From Lachnospiraceae bacterium (GTDB taxonomy: Bacteria; Bacillota; Clostridia; Lachnospirales; Lachnospiraceae), in the NCBI GenBank assembly GCA_017437065.1, contig JAFSBX010000076.1, positions 24,466 to 88,465 on the forward strand: a DNA stretch of 64,000 nucleotides, written 5' to 3'. Of the stretch, positions 34,310-42,325 are shown in pieces. Position 1 is the first letter of the stretch. Each line of letters begins with the position of its first letter. Position numbers and translations under genes: made by a program. Under the pieces are notes generated by a model. The model was not told the DNA's origin, did no database searches, and saw nothing but the letters and a program-made list of their open reading frames with translations.

Positions 34310-36877
34310 GTGGAGATGAAGAAAGAAACATATGAGATAACCGGAATGACTTGTTCGGCATGTTCTTCCAGAGTGGAGAAGTGTGCTAATTCTTTGGAAG
34401 GTGTGGAGAAGGCATCGGTAAATCTTTTGACAAATAGTATGCAGATAGAGTATGACGAGGATGTGCTTTCTGCGGAAAAAATTGTGCAGACAGTGGAAAA
34501 GGCAGGGTATGGAGCGGCACTGCGAAAAAAAGAAAAAGGTGTTTCAAAAGAGAGCGCAGGAAGCGGCAGAAGTATGACCGGAATAGAGAATGCGGCGGGA
34601 ATATCAATGATGCAGAGAGAAGCGGACAGTCTGAAAAAAAGGTTTTTGGTTTCCATTGTATTTTTAGTACCGCTTATGTATATTTCCATGTTTCATATGT
34701 TTTATGAATGGTTTGGACTGCCTGTTCCGGGTTTTGTTATGGAGTATTTTCATGGAACGGAAAATGTGATTACGTTTTCGTTTTCCCAGTTTTTACTACT
34801 GCTTCCGATTGTCTATGTAAATCGTAAGTATTTTATTGTTGGATTTAAGACATTGTTTCATGGAAGTCCCAATATGGACAGTTTGATTGCCATTGGTTCT
34901 TCTGCGGCGATGATTTATGGATGTTTTGTGATTTTTCGGTTAGGCAGAGCATTGGGATTACAGGATATGGCGGTGGTAGAACAGTATGGAATGGAAGTGT
35001 ATTTTGAATCGGCAGGAACCATTCTTACGTTGATTACTTTAGGAAAATATCTGGAAGCTAGAAGTAAAGGAAAAACGAGTGAAGCCATTACCAAGCTGAT
35101 GAATCTTGCACCGAAAACCGCAGTAGTGGAGCGGGATGGAAAAGAGGAAACGATTGGTGTGGAGGAAGTACAGGAAGGCGATATTGTACTGGTGCGTTCC
35201 GGTGGTGCCATTCCGGTAGACGGGGTGATTGTATGGGGAAATGCCAGTATTGATGAAGCGGCGATTACGGGAGAAAGTATTCCTGTAGACAAAAAAGAGG
35301 GAGATACAGTGGTCGGCGCTACTATGAATAAGGCAGGATTTATTAAGTTCCGTGCAACAAGAGTGGGGGATGACACCACGCTTTCGCAGATTATCCGTCT
35401 GGTGGAAGAGGCAAGTGCCAGCAAAGCGCCCATTGCCAAAATGGCGGATAAAATTGCCGGTGTATTTGTTCCGGTAGTAATTACGATTGCTATTCTGGCA
35501 GCGGTTATCTGGATGTTTTTGGGAGCGGGATTTGAATTTGCTTTATCAATTGGAATTTCCGTATTGGTAATTTCCTGTCCTTGTGCGTTAGGACTTGCCA
35601 CACCGGTAGCTATTATGGTTGGAACCGGAAAAGGTGCTGAACTTGGCATTTTGATTAAATCAGGAGAAGCATTGGAAACAGCTCATAATATTGATACCGT
35701 AGTGTTAGACAAGACAGGGACGATTACAGAAGGAAAGCCGGTTGTGACGGATATTTTAGCGTTCGGAAGAACGAAAGAGGAGCTTTTGTATATTGCAACA
35801 GGTTTGGAAAAACCAAGTGAACATCCGTTGGCAGAGGCAATTGTAAAATATGGAACAGAAAAGGGAGTGGAAGAAGCAGACGTAACGGAGTTTGCGACAC
35901 TTCCCGGCAAAGGTGTAAGTGCTTTTATTGGTGATGGAAAGTATTATGCGGGAAATGAAGCTCTAATGGCAGAAAAGAAGATTTCCACGGAAAAAATAAA
36001 AAAGGAGCTTTATGCACTTGCAAATGATGGAAAAACACCGCTCATTTTCAGTGATGAAAATGAAGTGCTCGGAGTGATTGCGGTAGCGGACGTGGCAAAG
36101 AAAACGAGTAAAGCAGCAATTGAGAAGTTTCAAAAAATGGGAATTCATGTTATTATGCTGACAGGCGATAATGAAGTGACGGCAAAGGCAGTACAGCGAC
36201 AACTGAACATTCCGAAGGTGATTGCAGGAGTATTGCCGGATAGAAAGGAACAGGTCATTGCAGAGCTTCAGAAAGAAGGCAGAAAGGTAGCCATGGTAGG
36301 TGACGGTATCAATGATGCACCGGCACTTATGCGTGCAGATGTGGGAATTGCAATTGGTGCCGGAACGGATATTGCCTTAGAAAGTGCGGATATTGTGCTG
36401 ATGAAAAATGAATTGCCGGATGTATGCACGGCGATTCGCTTAAGCCGGAAGGTTATGACGAATATTAAACAAAATCTGTTCTGGGCATTTTTTTATAACA
36501 GTATCGGGATACCGCTTGCGGCAGGTGTGTTCTATTACGGCTTCGGATTAAAACTGAATCCGATGTTTGGTTCTGCGGCGATGGCATTAAGCAGTGTGTG
36601 TGTAGTTTCTAATGCACTTAGAATAAAAAGATTTAAGGAGGATAAACCTGTGTTTGGAAAGAAAAAAGCAGATGTGGAAATGGTAGTGGAAGGAATGAGC
36701 TGCGGACATTGCAGTGCAAGAGTAGAGGAAGCATTAAACGGTCTTGACGGAGTAAAGGCAGAAGTGAATTTGAAGAAAAAGACAGCTTATGTTACACTGG
36801 AAAGCGAGGTTTCGGATGAAACATTAAAGGCAACCGTGGAAAATGCAGGATATAGCGTAACAAAAATAAGCAGATAA
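34310..36877 (+). CDS. copA: Copper-translocating P1B-type ATPase with N- and C-terminal HMA domains
   Basis: 855 residues from the GTG at 34310 (AAAGG 8 nt upstream); an ATG at 34316 is an alternative. Order: N-terminal HMA domain with GMTCSACSSRVEK; eight membrane helices with the transport motif SCPCALGLATP; actuator AAITGES; phosphorylation site VLDKTGTITEG; SEHPLAEA; hinge MVGDGINDAPALMRAD; then a C-terminal second HMA domain GMSCGHCSARVEEAL. Exports Cu(I) from the cytoplasm. A C-terminal HMA domain is unusual for CopA and here follows an internal ribosome site, described separately. No copY/csoR neighbour. Confidence 0.95.
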   Translation: MEMKKETYEITGMTCSACSSRVEKCANSLEGVEKASVNLLTNSMQIEYDEDVLSAEKIVQTVEKAGYGAALRKKEKGVSKESAGSGRSMTGIENAAGISMMQREADSLKKRFLVSIVFLVPLMYISMFHMFYEWFGLPVPGFVMEYFHGTENVITFSFSQFLLLLPIVYVNRKYFIVGFKTLFHGSPNMDSLIAIGSSAAMIYGCFVIFRLGRALGLQDMAVVEQYGMEVYFESAGTILTLITLGKYLEARSKGKTSEAITKLMNLAPKTAVVERDGKEETIGVEEVQEGDIVLVRSGGAIPVDGVIVWGNASIDEAAITGESIPVDKKEGDTVVGATMNKAGFIKFRATRVGDDTTLSQIIRLVEEASASKAPIAKMADKIAGVFVPVVITIAILAAVIWMFLGAGFEFALSIGISVLVISCPCALGLATPVAIMVGTGKGAELGILIKSGEALETAHNIDTVVLDKTGTITEGKPVVTDILAFGRTKEELLYIATGLEKPSEHPLAEAIVKYGTEKGVEEADVTEFATLPGKGVSAFIGDGKYYAGNEALMAEKKISTEKIKKELYALANDGKTPLIFSDENEVLGVIAVADVAKKTSKAAIEKFQKMGIHVIMLTGDNEVTAKAVQRQLNIPKVIAGVLPDRKEQVIAELQKEGRKVAMVGDGINDAPALMRADVGIAIGAGTDIALESADIVLMKNELPDVCTAIRLSRKVMTNIKQNLFWAFFYNSIGIPLAAGVFYYGFGLKLNPMFGSAAMALSSVCVVSNALRIKRFKEDKPVFGKKKADVEMVVEGMSCGHCSARVEEALNGLDGVKAEVNLKKKTAYVTLESEVSDETLKATVENAGYSVTKISR
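36650..36877 (+). CDS. Internal in-frame ORF: CopZ-like copper chaperone from within copA
   Basis: AAGGAGG at 36635-36641 lies 8 nt before a GTG at 36650 that is in frame with copA, exactly between the last membrane helix and the C-terminal HMA domain. Initiation here would give a 75-residue protein (MFGKKKADVEMVVEGMSCGH...) containing a complete HMA domain with the metal motif MSCGHC. This matches stand-alone CopZ chaperones in size. E. coli copA is known to yield a chaperone by a different route (ribosomal frameshift). Separate production here is inference from the ribosome site. Confidence 0.6.
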   Translation: MFGKKKADVEMVVEGMSCGHCSARVEEALNGLDGVKAEVNLKKKTAYVTLESEVSDETLKATVENAGYSVTKISR

Positions 36878-36950
36878 AAATCTCAGAGTATGGTGTGGCG
36901 CGGTTTGTGTTCACACCATATTTGCGGGATATTGGTAATTGGAGGAAGAA

Positions 36951-38747
36951 ATGGCAGTATCATTTGCAGAATATATAAAAGAAAAAAAGGTGTTGTGTGA
37001 TGGTGGTTTCGGTACTTATTTCGCAGCATTGACAGGGACAGAAGAACCTTGTGAGAAGGCAAATCTGGAAAGGCCGGAATTTGTGAAAAAAATTCATAGA
37101 GAGTATATTCAGGCAGGTGCAAGGTTTATTCGTACCAATACCTTTGCCGCAAACAGGAAAATTCTTTCCTGTAATGATGAGAAACTTGTGGAAGTAGTAA
37201 AAGCCGGATATCGACTGGCAAAGGAAGTAGCAGATGAAGCACTAAAAGACGGGAAAGAACCGGTATATGTAAGTGCGGATATTGGTCCTGTTTCCGGTGG
37301 TGTAGTAGAAACGGGAAGCAGAGAAACAGAATATCTTACTATTTGTAATGCTTTTTTAGAAGAAGGAGCAGATATTTTTGTATTCGAGACGTTTTCCAAT
37401 TTGGATGAAATTCTGTCTGTTATTAAGAAAATAAAAAGGGAAAATCCACATATTTTTATCATAACACAGTTTTGTGTAAACCAGTTTGGATACAGTAATG
37501 CCGGATTAAGTGCAAAAAGACTGTTGGAAGAAGCAGGAAATGTAGATGAAATTGATGCAGTTGGCTTTAACTGTGGTGTGGGACCGGGACATTTGTTTCA
37601 GATTTTGGAAAAGCAGAATCTGGATATCGGGAAGTTTATTACGGCATTTCCGAATGCGGGATATCCACAGATGATACAGAGCCGGCTGGTATTTCTTGAT
37701 AATGAAGAATACTTTGTGGAAAAAGGCTTCGATATTGCAGGGTTACATGTGGATATGCTTGGTGGCTGTTGCGGTACAACACCTTCTTATATTTCAAAGC
37801 TTTCAAAGAAGATAAGCTGGGAAAGAAGTGGGGAGAGGATTCCACAGAAAAAAACAATGCCGGCGTTGAAAATAAAAAGCAGGGATTACAGCTTTTTTGG
37901 TGGTAAAGAGAAGAGACTGATAGCTGTGGAGCTGGCACCGCCTCTGGATGCCAATGATGAAAAAATCATGGATGCAGCAAATCGTTTGAAAAACTGTAAT
38001 GTAGATGTGCTGACATTTCCGGATTCTCCTTCGGGAAGAACGAGAGTGGATCCGGTTCTGATGGCAGCAAAGGTTATGAATGAAACCGGAATGTGTGTGA
38101 TGCCGCACATATGCTGTCGGGATAAAAATGCCATAGCCATGCGTTCCCAGCTTTTGGGCGCACAGGTAAACGGAATACATAACTTCCTTGTGATTACAGG
38201 AGATCCGGTTCCGAGTATGGTAAGGCAGAGTGTAAAGAGTGTATTTAATTTTGATTCCGTTGGTCTTATGAAAATTATCAAAGATATGAATGAAGAAACC
38301 TTTGCAGAGGAACCTTTGTTCTATGGTGGTGCCATTAACTATAATCGTCGTAATCTGGATGTGGAGTGTGGGCGGTTAAAGAAGAAAACCGAAGCAGGAG
38401 CAACCTTTTTCTTTACCCAGCCATTATTCTGTAAAGAGGATGTGGAAAAGGTACGGAGTCTAAAAAAAGAAGTGCCGGAGGCAAGAATCCTTTGTGGAAT
38501 TATGCCGCTTATCAGTAAACGGAATGCTTTATTTATGAAAAACGAAATGGTAGGGATTCATGTGCCGGAGGACATTATCGAAAGATATGATGAAAATATG
38601 ACAAAGGAGCAGGGAGAGAATGTTGGAATTGCCATTGCAAAAGAAGTGATGGAATTGGCAGCCGATTTTGCAGATGGATTTTACTTTTCACTTCCCTTCA
38701 ACCGTGTGAATGTGTTGGAAAGTATTTTGGAAGACAGGGTATTTTAA
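36951..38747 (+). CDS. Homocysteine S-methyltransferase / methylenetetrahydrofolate reductase fusion
   Basis: 598 residues from the ATG at 36951 (GGAGG 5 nt upstream). Residues 1-290 form a homocysteine methyltransferase barrel with the three zinc Cys: C208 in FNCGVGP and C273-C274 in GGCCGTT. Residues about 310-598 are the FAD-dependent MTHFR barrel (VELAPPLDANDEKIMDAA, VMPHICCRDKNAIAMRSQ, NFLVITGDPVP, AGATFFFTQPLF). B. subtilis YitJ has the same architecture. It links one-carbon reduction to methionine synthesis. Single gene; its terminator overlaps the convergent neighbour's stop. Confidence 0.93.
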   Translation: MAVSFAEYIKEKKVLCDGGFGTYFAALTGTEEPCEKANLERPEFVKKIHREYIQAGARFIRTNTFAANRKILSCNDEKLVEVVKAGYRLAKEVADEALKDGKEPVYVSADIGPVSGGVVETGSRETEYLTICNAFLEEGADIFVFETFSNLDEILSVIKKIKRENPHIFIITQFCVNQFGYSNAGLSAKRLLEEAGNVDEIDAVGFNCGVGPGHLFQILEKQNLDIGKFITAFPNAGYPQMIQSRLVFLDNEEYFVEKGFDIAGLHVDMLGGCCGTTPSYISKLSKKISWERSGERIPQKKTMPALKIKSRDYSFFGGKEKRLIAVELAPPLDANDEKIMDAANRLKNCNVDVLTFPDSPSGRTRVDPVLMAAKVMNETGMCVMPHICCRDKNAIAMRSQLLGAQVNGIHNFLVITGDPVPSMVRQSVKSVFNFDSVGLMKIIKDMNEETFAEEPLFYGGAINYNRRNLDVECGRLKKKTEAGATFFFTQPLFCKEDVEKVRSLKKEVPEARILCGIMPLISKRNALFMKNEMVGIHVPEDIIERYDENMTKEQGENVGIAIAKEVMELAADFADGFYFSLPFNRVNVLESILEDRVF

Positions 38748-38782
38748 AGGTACCGTCGCATTACTGCGACAGTGCCTTTTTT
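38746..38782. terminator. Terminator between MTHFR fusion and NMT1-like lipoprotein
   Basis: A 15-bp stem with one mismatch (AAAGGTACCGTCGCA with TGCGACAGTGCCTTT), loop TTAC, then TTT. It contains the last codons of the minus-strand gene. Confidence 0.8.
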
Positions 38783-39780
38783 GCAAAATCGGTGTTAACT
38801 AAATCAGCATAAGGAACACGGTTGGAAAGTTCTCCGGCTTCTTCCAAAATATTTTGAAGAAGTGAGAAGCTTTCTTCTTTGAAAACAAGGTCTTCTTTCC
38901 ACGTTTGCTGGTCATAATAGCGTGTTACAATGGTGGTTAATGTTTCCAAATCAGTTTCGGGAAATTGTGGACTGATTGTTTTTGCAATGTCGGCAGGTGT
39001 GGATTGATTTACATAGTCCATTCCTTTTTGTAATGCATTTGTGAAGCGTTGGATAGTTTCAGGATTTTTTTCAATAAAGCTTTTTTTCGCACTGAATGCA
39101 GTGTAAGGTACAAAACCGGATTCTTCGCCGAGAGATGCAACTACATAGCCGTCTCCTTTTTCTTCCAGCGCGGTGGCGTGAGGTTCGAATTCCACGGTAA
39201 AGTCTCCCTGTCCGCCGGAAAAAGCAGCAGCTGTGGAACCGAAATCAATGCTCTGGTCGATGGTAAGGTCAGAGGAAGGATTGATATTGTTCTTTTTCAG
39301 AATGTATTCAAAGACCATCTGCGGCATACCACCGGCTCTGCCACCCAACACATTTTTTCCTTTCAGCATTTCAAAGTTGAAGTTTTCAACAGGTTCTCTG
39401 GAAACAAGAAAATTTCCGGCACGCTGGGTAAGCTGGGCGAAGTTTACCACGTAGTCCTCAGCCCCCTGATTATAAGTATAAATGGAACTTTCGCTTCCCA
39501 TAAAACCAATGTGGGCTTCACCGGACAATACGGCAGTCATGGTCTTGTCTGCGCCATAACCTGTTACCAGTTCCAAGTCGATACCTTCTTCCTTAAAGTA
39601 TCCCTTTTCAATAGCTGCATACATAGGTGCATAAAATACACTATGGGCAACTTCATTCAAAATGACTGTTGTCTGTTTTTTGCCGGTGTTGTTTTCTGTT
39701 TTTTCGCTATCAGTACTGCCACAGCCACTTAGCAGTAAAGAAAGCAAAAGTGTCAGTGCAATAATACTTCGCTTTTTCAT
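38761..39780 (-). CDS. NMT1/THI5-like ABC substrate-binding lipoprotein
   Basis: 339 residues. Signal peptide with lipobox LLSGCG. Mature part is a periplasmic-binding-protein type 2 fold: VILNEVAHSVFYAPMYAAIEKGYFKEEGIDL is the classic SsuA/TauA/ThiY start (quoted parts FYAPMYAAIEKGYFKEEGI), then GRAGGMPQMVFEYILKK and DFTVEFEPHATALE. Such proteins bind thiamine precursors, sulfonates, nitrate or similar small molecules. No permease or ATPase gene is adjacent, so it is an orphan receptor or partners with a distant transporter. Confidence 0.87.
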   Translation of the reverse strand: MKKRSIIALTLLLSLLLSGCGSTDSEKTENNTGKKQTTVILNEVAHSVFYAPMYAAIEKGYFKEEGIDLELVTGYGADKTMTAVLSGEAHIGFMGSESSIYTYNQGAEDYVVNFAQLTQRAGNFLVSREPVENFNFEMLKGKNVLGGRAGGMPQMVFEYILKKNNINPSSDLTIDQSIDFGSTAAAFSGGQGDFTVEFEPHATALEEKGDGYVVASLGEESGFVPYTAFSAKKSFIEKNPETIQRFTNALQKGMDYVNQSTPADIAKTISPQFPETDLETLTTIVTRYYDQQTWKEDLVFKEESFSLLQNILEEAGELSNRVPYADLVNTDFAKKALSQ

Positions 39781-40042
39781 AAATAAAATCCTCCCGGATT
39801 TGAAAATCTATACGTTATACCTATATGCAACAACAGATAAATGTTTCGTGAAAAAGAAGAGGAAATATATTGTAAAAACGGATAAAGTCAGGGAAAAGTA
39901 AACAATAAAATGTAAAGAAGTGGCAAAGAATGGATATTTAGGTATTGTTGAAAAGGCAGTTTTCGTGCATAATAATATCAGTTGATAAATTATTATATTT
40001 ATCGGATTTAAAATGGGGAGATGAAAGGGAAAAGGTTGAAAG

Positions 40043-40252
40043 ATGAAAATAGTACAAAAGATTTTTAAAATAGTTGCAGCAATTATACTTATTCCTACGG
40101 TTTTGCTCATTGCTTTCATTTTGATAGCAGATGCAACCGGTATGGAATTTGAAAAGGATGGTAAAAAAACAGAATATTCCGTAGAATTACCCAGTTTGCT
40201 AGGAGCTGAAAGTCAGGGAGAAGCAGAAGAAACAGAGGTCGATGCAGAGTAA
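40043..40252 (+). CDS. Small single-pass membrane protein
   Basis: 69 residues, AAAAGG 7 nt upstream. Basic N-terminus, one hydrophobic helix (residues about 9-31, IFKIVAAIILIPTVLLIAFI), then a charged, acidic tail (EGEAEETEVDAE-like). Predicted inner-membrane with the tail outside. No family recognised. A terminator follows closely, so it is a discrete transcription unit. Confidence 0.6.
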   Translation: MKIVQKIFKIVAAIILIPTVLLIAFILIADATGMEFEKDGKKTEYSVELPSLLGAESQGEAEETEVDAE

Positions 40253-40265
40253 AAATACGGAAAGT

Positions 40266-40301
40266 AAACCACAGGTAGACGCTATATCTGTGGTTTCTTT
40301 A
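40266..40301 (+). terminator. Terminator after small membrane protein gene
   Basis: AAACCACAG pairs with CTGTGGTTT, followed by CTTTATTT. Confidence 0.75.
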
Positions 40302-40345
40302 TTTAGGTAATAGGAAATTGCGCCAGTCAAGTGGTGGGAATTAAG

Positions 40346-40396
40346 GAGAATGCGAAGCATTCTCTTAGAATCGTCACTGCCGGGCGACGATTTTTT
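40346..40396 (+). repeat. Two consecutive stem-loops in the 330-nt gap before pspA
   Basis: GAGAATGC-GAA-GCATTCTC (40346-40364) is a perfect 8-bp hairpin; AATCGTC and GACGATT (40369-40392) form a second hairpin ending in TTTTTT. Together they look like a terminator-ended small RNA 3' end or a dispersed palindromic repeat. No ORF here. Confidence 0.5.
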
Positions 40397-40475
40397 ATAA
40401 TTGAAGGGGCAGTTTTCTAAGATATGATTTATTGTTAGAAAATTTGTTTCTTAAGAAGAATTTATGAAATTTTTA

Positions 40476-40504
40476 TCGACAGCATGTATAAAATTCGGTA
40501 TAAT
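40476..40504 (+). promoter_or_regulatory. Predicted pspA promoter
   Basis: TCGACA at 40476-40481 and TATAAT at 40499-40504, spacer 17 bp. A near-perfect 18-nt palindrome CTGTCAGTCGACTGGCAG at 40515-40532 follows at about +5 and may be an operator or mRNA hairpin. Confidence 0.6.
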
Positions 40505-40581
40505 TGATAATAAGCTGTCAGTCGACTGGCAGGAAATACAAAATGAAAAACAGTTGTTTAAGGGAAACAAGGAGGAAAACT

Positions 40582-41265
40582 ATGGGAGTTTTAACAAGAT
40601 TTAAGGACATTATGGCATCTAATTTTAATGCACTTTTGGATAAAGCAGAAGATCCTGAAAAAATGGTGGATCAGTACTTAAGAAACTTGGAAAACGATCT
40701 CGCAAAAGTAAAAGCAGAAGCAGCATCTGTAATGGCAGAAGAAAAATCCTGCAAACGTAAGCTGGATGAATGTACAGAAGAAATGGACAGAATGACAGAA
40801 TATGCTAAAAAAGCGATTGCGGCAGGAAATGATGATGAAGCAAAGCAGTTCCTTGCTAAGAAAAGCGAATGGGCAGAGAAGAAAGATTCTTTGCAGGGAA
40901 GCTATGATATTGCTAAGGCGAATGCAGATAAAATGCGTGAAATGAGCAATAAGCTGGAAGCAGACATTTCTGAGATGAGAAGTAAGAGAGATTCTTTAAA
41001 AGCAAAAGCTAAGGTTGCAGATGCACAGGAAAGAATCAATAAGTTAGGCTCCAGCGTAGAAGCGACAGGAAGCAATTTGGCAGCGTTTGACCGTATGGAA
41101 GAGAAGATTAACCGCAGACTGGATGAAGTGAACGCTATGGCAGAATTAAACGAAGACAGTGGTTCCGATTCTATTGAAGAACTTGCAAAAAAATATGATT
41201 CCACAGAGACAAAATCTGATGTGGATGATGAGCTTGCTGCATTAAAAGCAGAACTCGGAATGTAA
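40582..41265 (+). CDS. pspA: PspA/IM30 family phage-shock protein
   Basis: 227 residues from the ATG at 40582 with AAGGAGG upstream. MGVLTRFKDIMASNFNALLD followed by KAEDPEKMVDQYLRNLENDL is the PspA signature; the rest is one long coiled coil with heptad Ala/Glu/Lys, typical of ESCRT-III-like membrane-repair proteins. It is co-transcribed with a downstream SPFH protein (26-bp gap), like B. subtilis ydjF and ydjI, and so should act in envelope stress at the membrane. Confidence 0.95.
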   Translation: MGVLTRFKDIMASNFNALLDKAEDPEKMVDQYLRNLENDLAKVKAEAASVMAEEKSCKRKLDECTEEMDRMTEYAKKAIAAGNDDEAKQFLAKKSEWAEKKDSLQGSYDIAKANADKMREMSNKLEADISEMRSKRDSLKAKAKVADAQERINKLGSSVEATGSNLAAFDRMEEKINRRLDEVNAMAELNEDSGSDSIEELAKKYDSTETKSDVDDELAALKAELGM

Positions 41266-41291
41266 GAAAAAGAGTGGAGTGAGATAAAGTC

Positions 41292-42248
41292 ATGGGATTA
41301 TTTTCAAAAGAGTTTGCTAACGTTGTTGAATGGAAAGAAGACAGAGAAGGCGTATTATTCTGGAAATGGCAGAATCAGGAAATTAAAAAAGGTTCCAAAC
41401 TGATTGTTCGTCCGGGACAGGATGCCATTTTTCTTTATAATGGCAGGGTAGAAGGTATTTTTGAAAGCGAAGGACAGTTTGACATGGAATCGGATATTAT
41501 TCCTTTCCTGTCTACTTTAAAGAGCTTTAAGTTTGGATTTAATACACCACTTCGTGCGGAAGTATTGTTTATTAATACGAAAGAAATGATTGTGAAGTGG
41601 GGAACAAAAAATGCCATTAATCTGCCGGCACCGGGACTTCCGGGAGGAATGCCGATCAGAGCGTTTGGTACATTCAGCTGTAAAATTGCAGAGCATGATG
41701 TTGTAATTGATAAACTGGCCGGTATCAGACAGGTTTATACGGTAGAAGATGTAAAAGAGCGTATTGTTTCCAATTTAGATCAGCTTTTAATGTCCTGGAT
41801 TGGTAAAGAAGGCAGAGATATGTTCAATCTGCAGATGGATGCCGGAAATATTTCACGAGGCATTATGAGTGACTTGGACATGGATATGCGTAAGTTGGGA
41901 ATTGCCATTACAGACTTTAATATCGAAAGCTTTTCTTATCCGGAACAGGTTAAGAAAATGCAGGAAAAAGCAGCAGCACAGTCTATGATTGGTGATATGA
42001 ACAAGTATCAGCAGGTTGCTATGGCAGATTCTATTGAAAAGGGCGGCATGGGACGCGGCAGTGTTGCCGGTGACATGGTTGGACTTCAGATGGGAATGGC
42101 AATGGGACAGCAAATGGTACAGCAGATGCAGAATGGAGCTGCAGGGATGGCAGGGACAGCAGGTGTGGCACCTAAATTCTGTCCGAACTGTGGAACACCT
42201 ACAAATGGCAACAAATTCTGTGGAAATTGTGGAAATAAATTAATATAA
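41292..42248 (+). CDS. SPFH domain protein with C-terminal zinc ribbon (YdjI type)
   Basis: 318 residues. An SPFH-like domain (NVVEWKEDREGVLFWKWQNQ, KKGSKLIVRPGQDAIFLYNG) covers about residues 1-220, a Met/Gly/Gln-rich linker follows, and the C-terminus is a double-CxxC zinc ribbon FCPNCGTPTNGNKFCGNCG. Related to B. subtilis YdjI, which is recruited to the membrane with PspA. Pairs with pspA here; the intervening ydjG/ydjH membrane proteins of Bacillus are absent. Confidence 0.9.
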   Translation: MGLFSKEFANVVEWKEDREGVLFWKWQNQEIKKGSKLIVRPGQDAIFLYNGRVEGIFESEGQFDMESDIIPFLSTLKSFKFGFNTPLRAEVLFINTKEMIVKWGTKNAINLPAPGLPGGMPIRAFGTFSCKIAEHDVVIDKLAGIRQVYTVEDVKERIVSNLDQLLMSWIGKEGRDMFNLQMDAGNISRGIMSDLDMDMRKLGIAITDFNIESFSYPEQVKKMQEKAAAQSMIGDMNKYQQVAMADSIEKGGMGRGSVAGDMVGLQMGMAMGQQMVQQMQNGAAGMAGTAGVAPKFCPNCGTPTNGNKFCGNCGNKLI

Positions 42249-42256
42249 AATGCATT

Positions 42257-42299
42257 AAAAAGTGAGAAGTACCTGTTTGTGCAAGTCTTCTCACTTTTT
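42257..42299. terminator. Bidirectional terminator after SPFH gene
   Basis: AAAAAGTGAGAAG and CTTCTCACTTTTT pair perfectly over 13 bp with a 17-nt loop, between convergent genes. Confidence 0.92.
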
Positions 42300-42325
42300 A
42301 TATAAGAGTTAATTTGTATAAGTAA

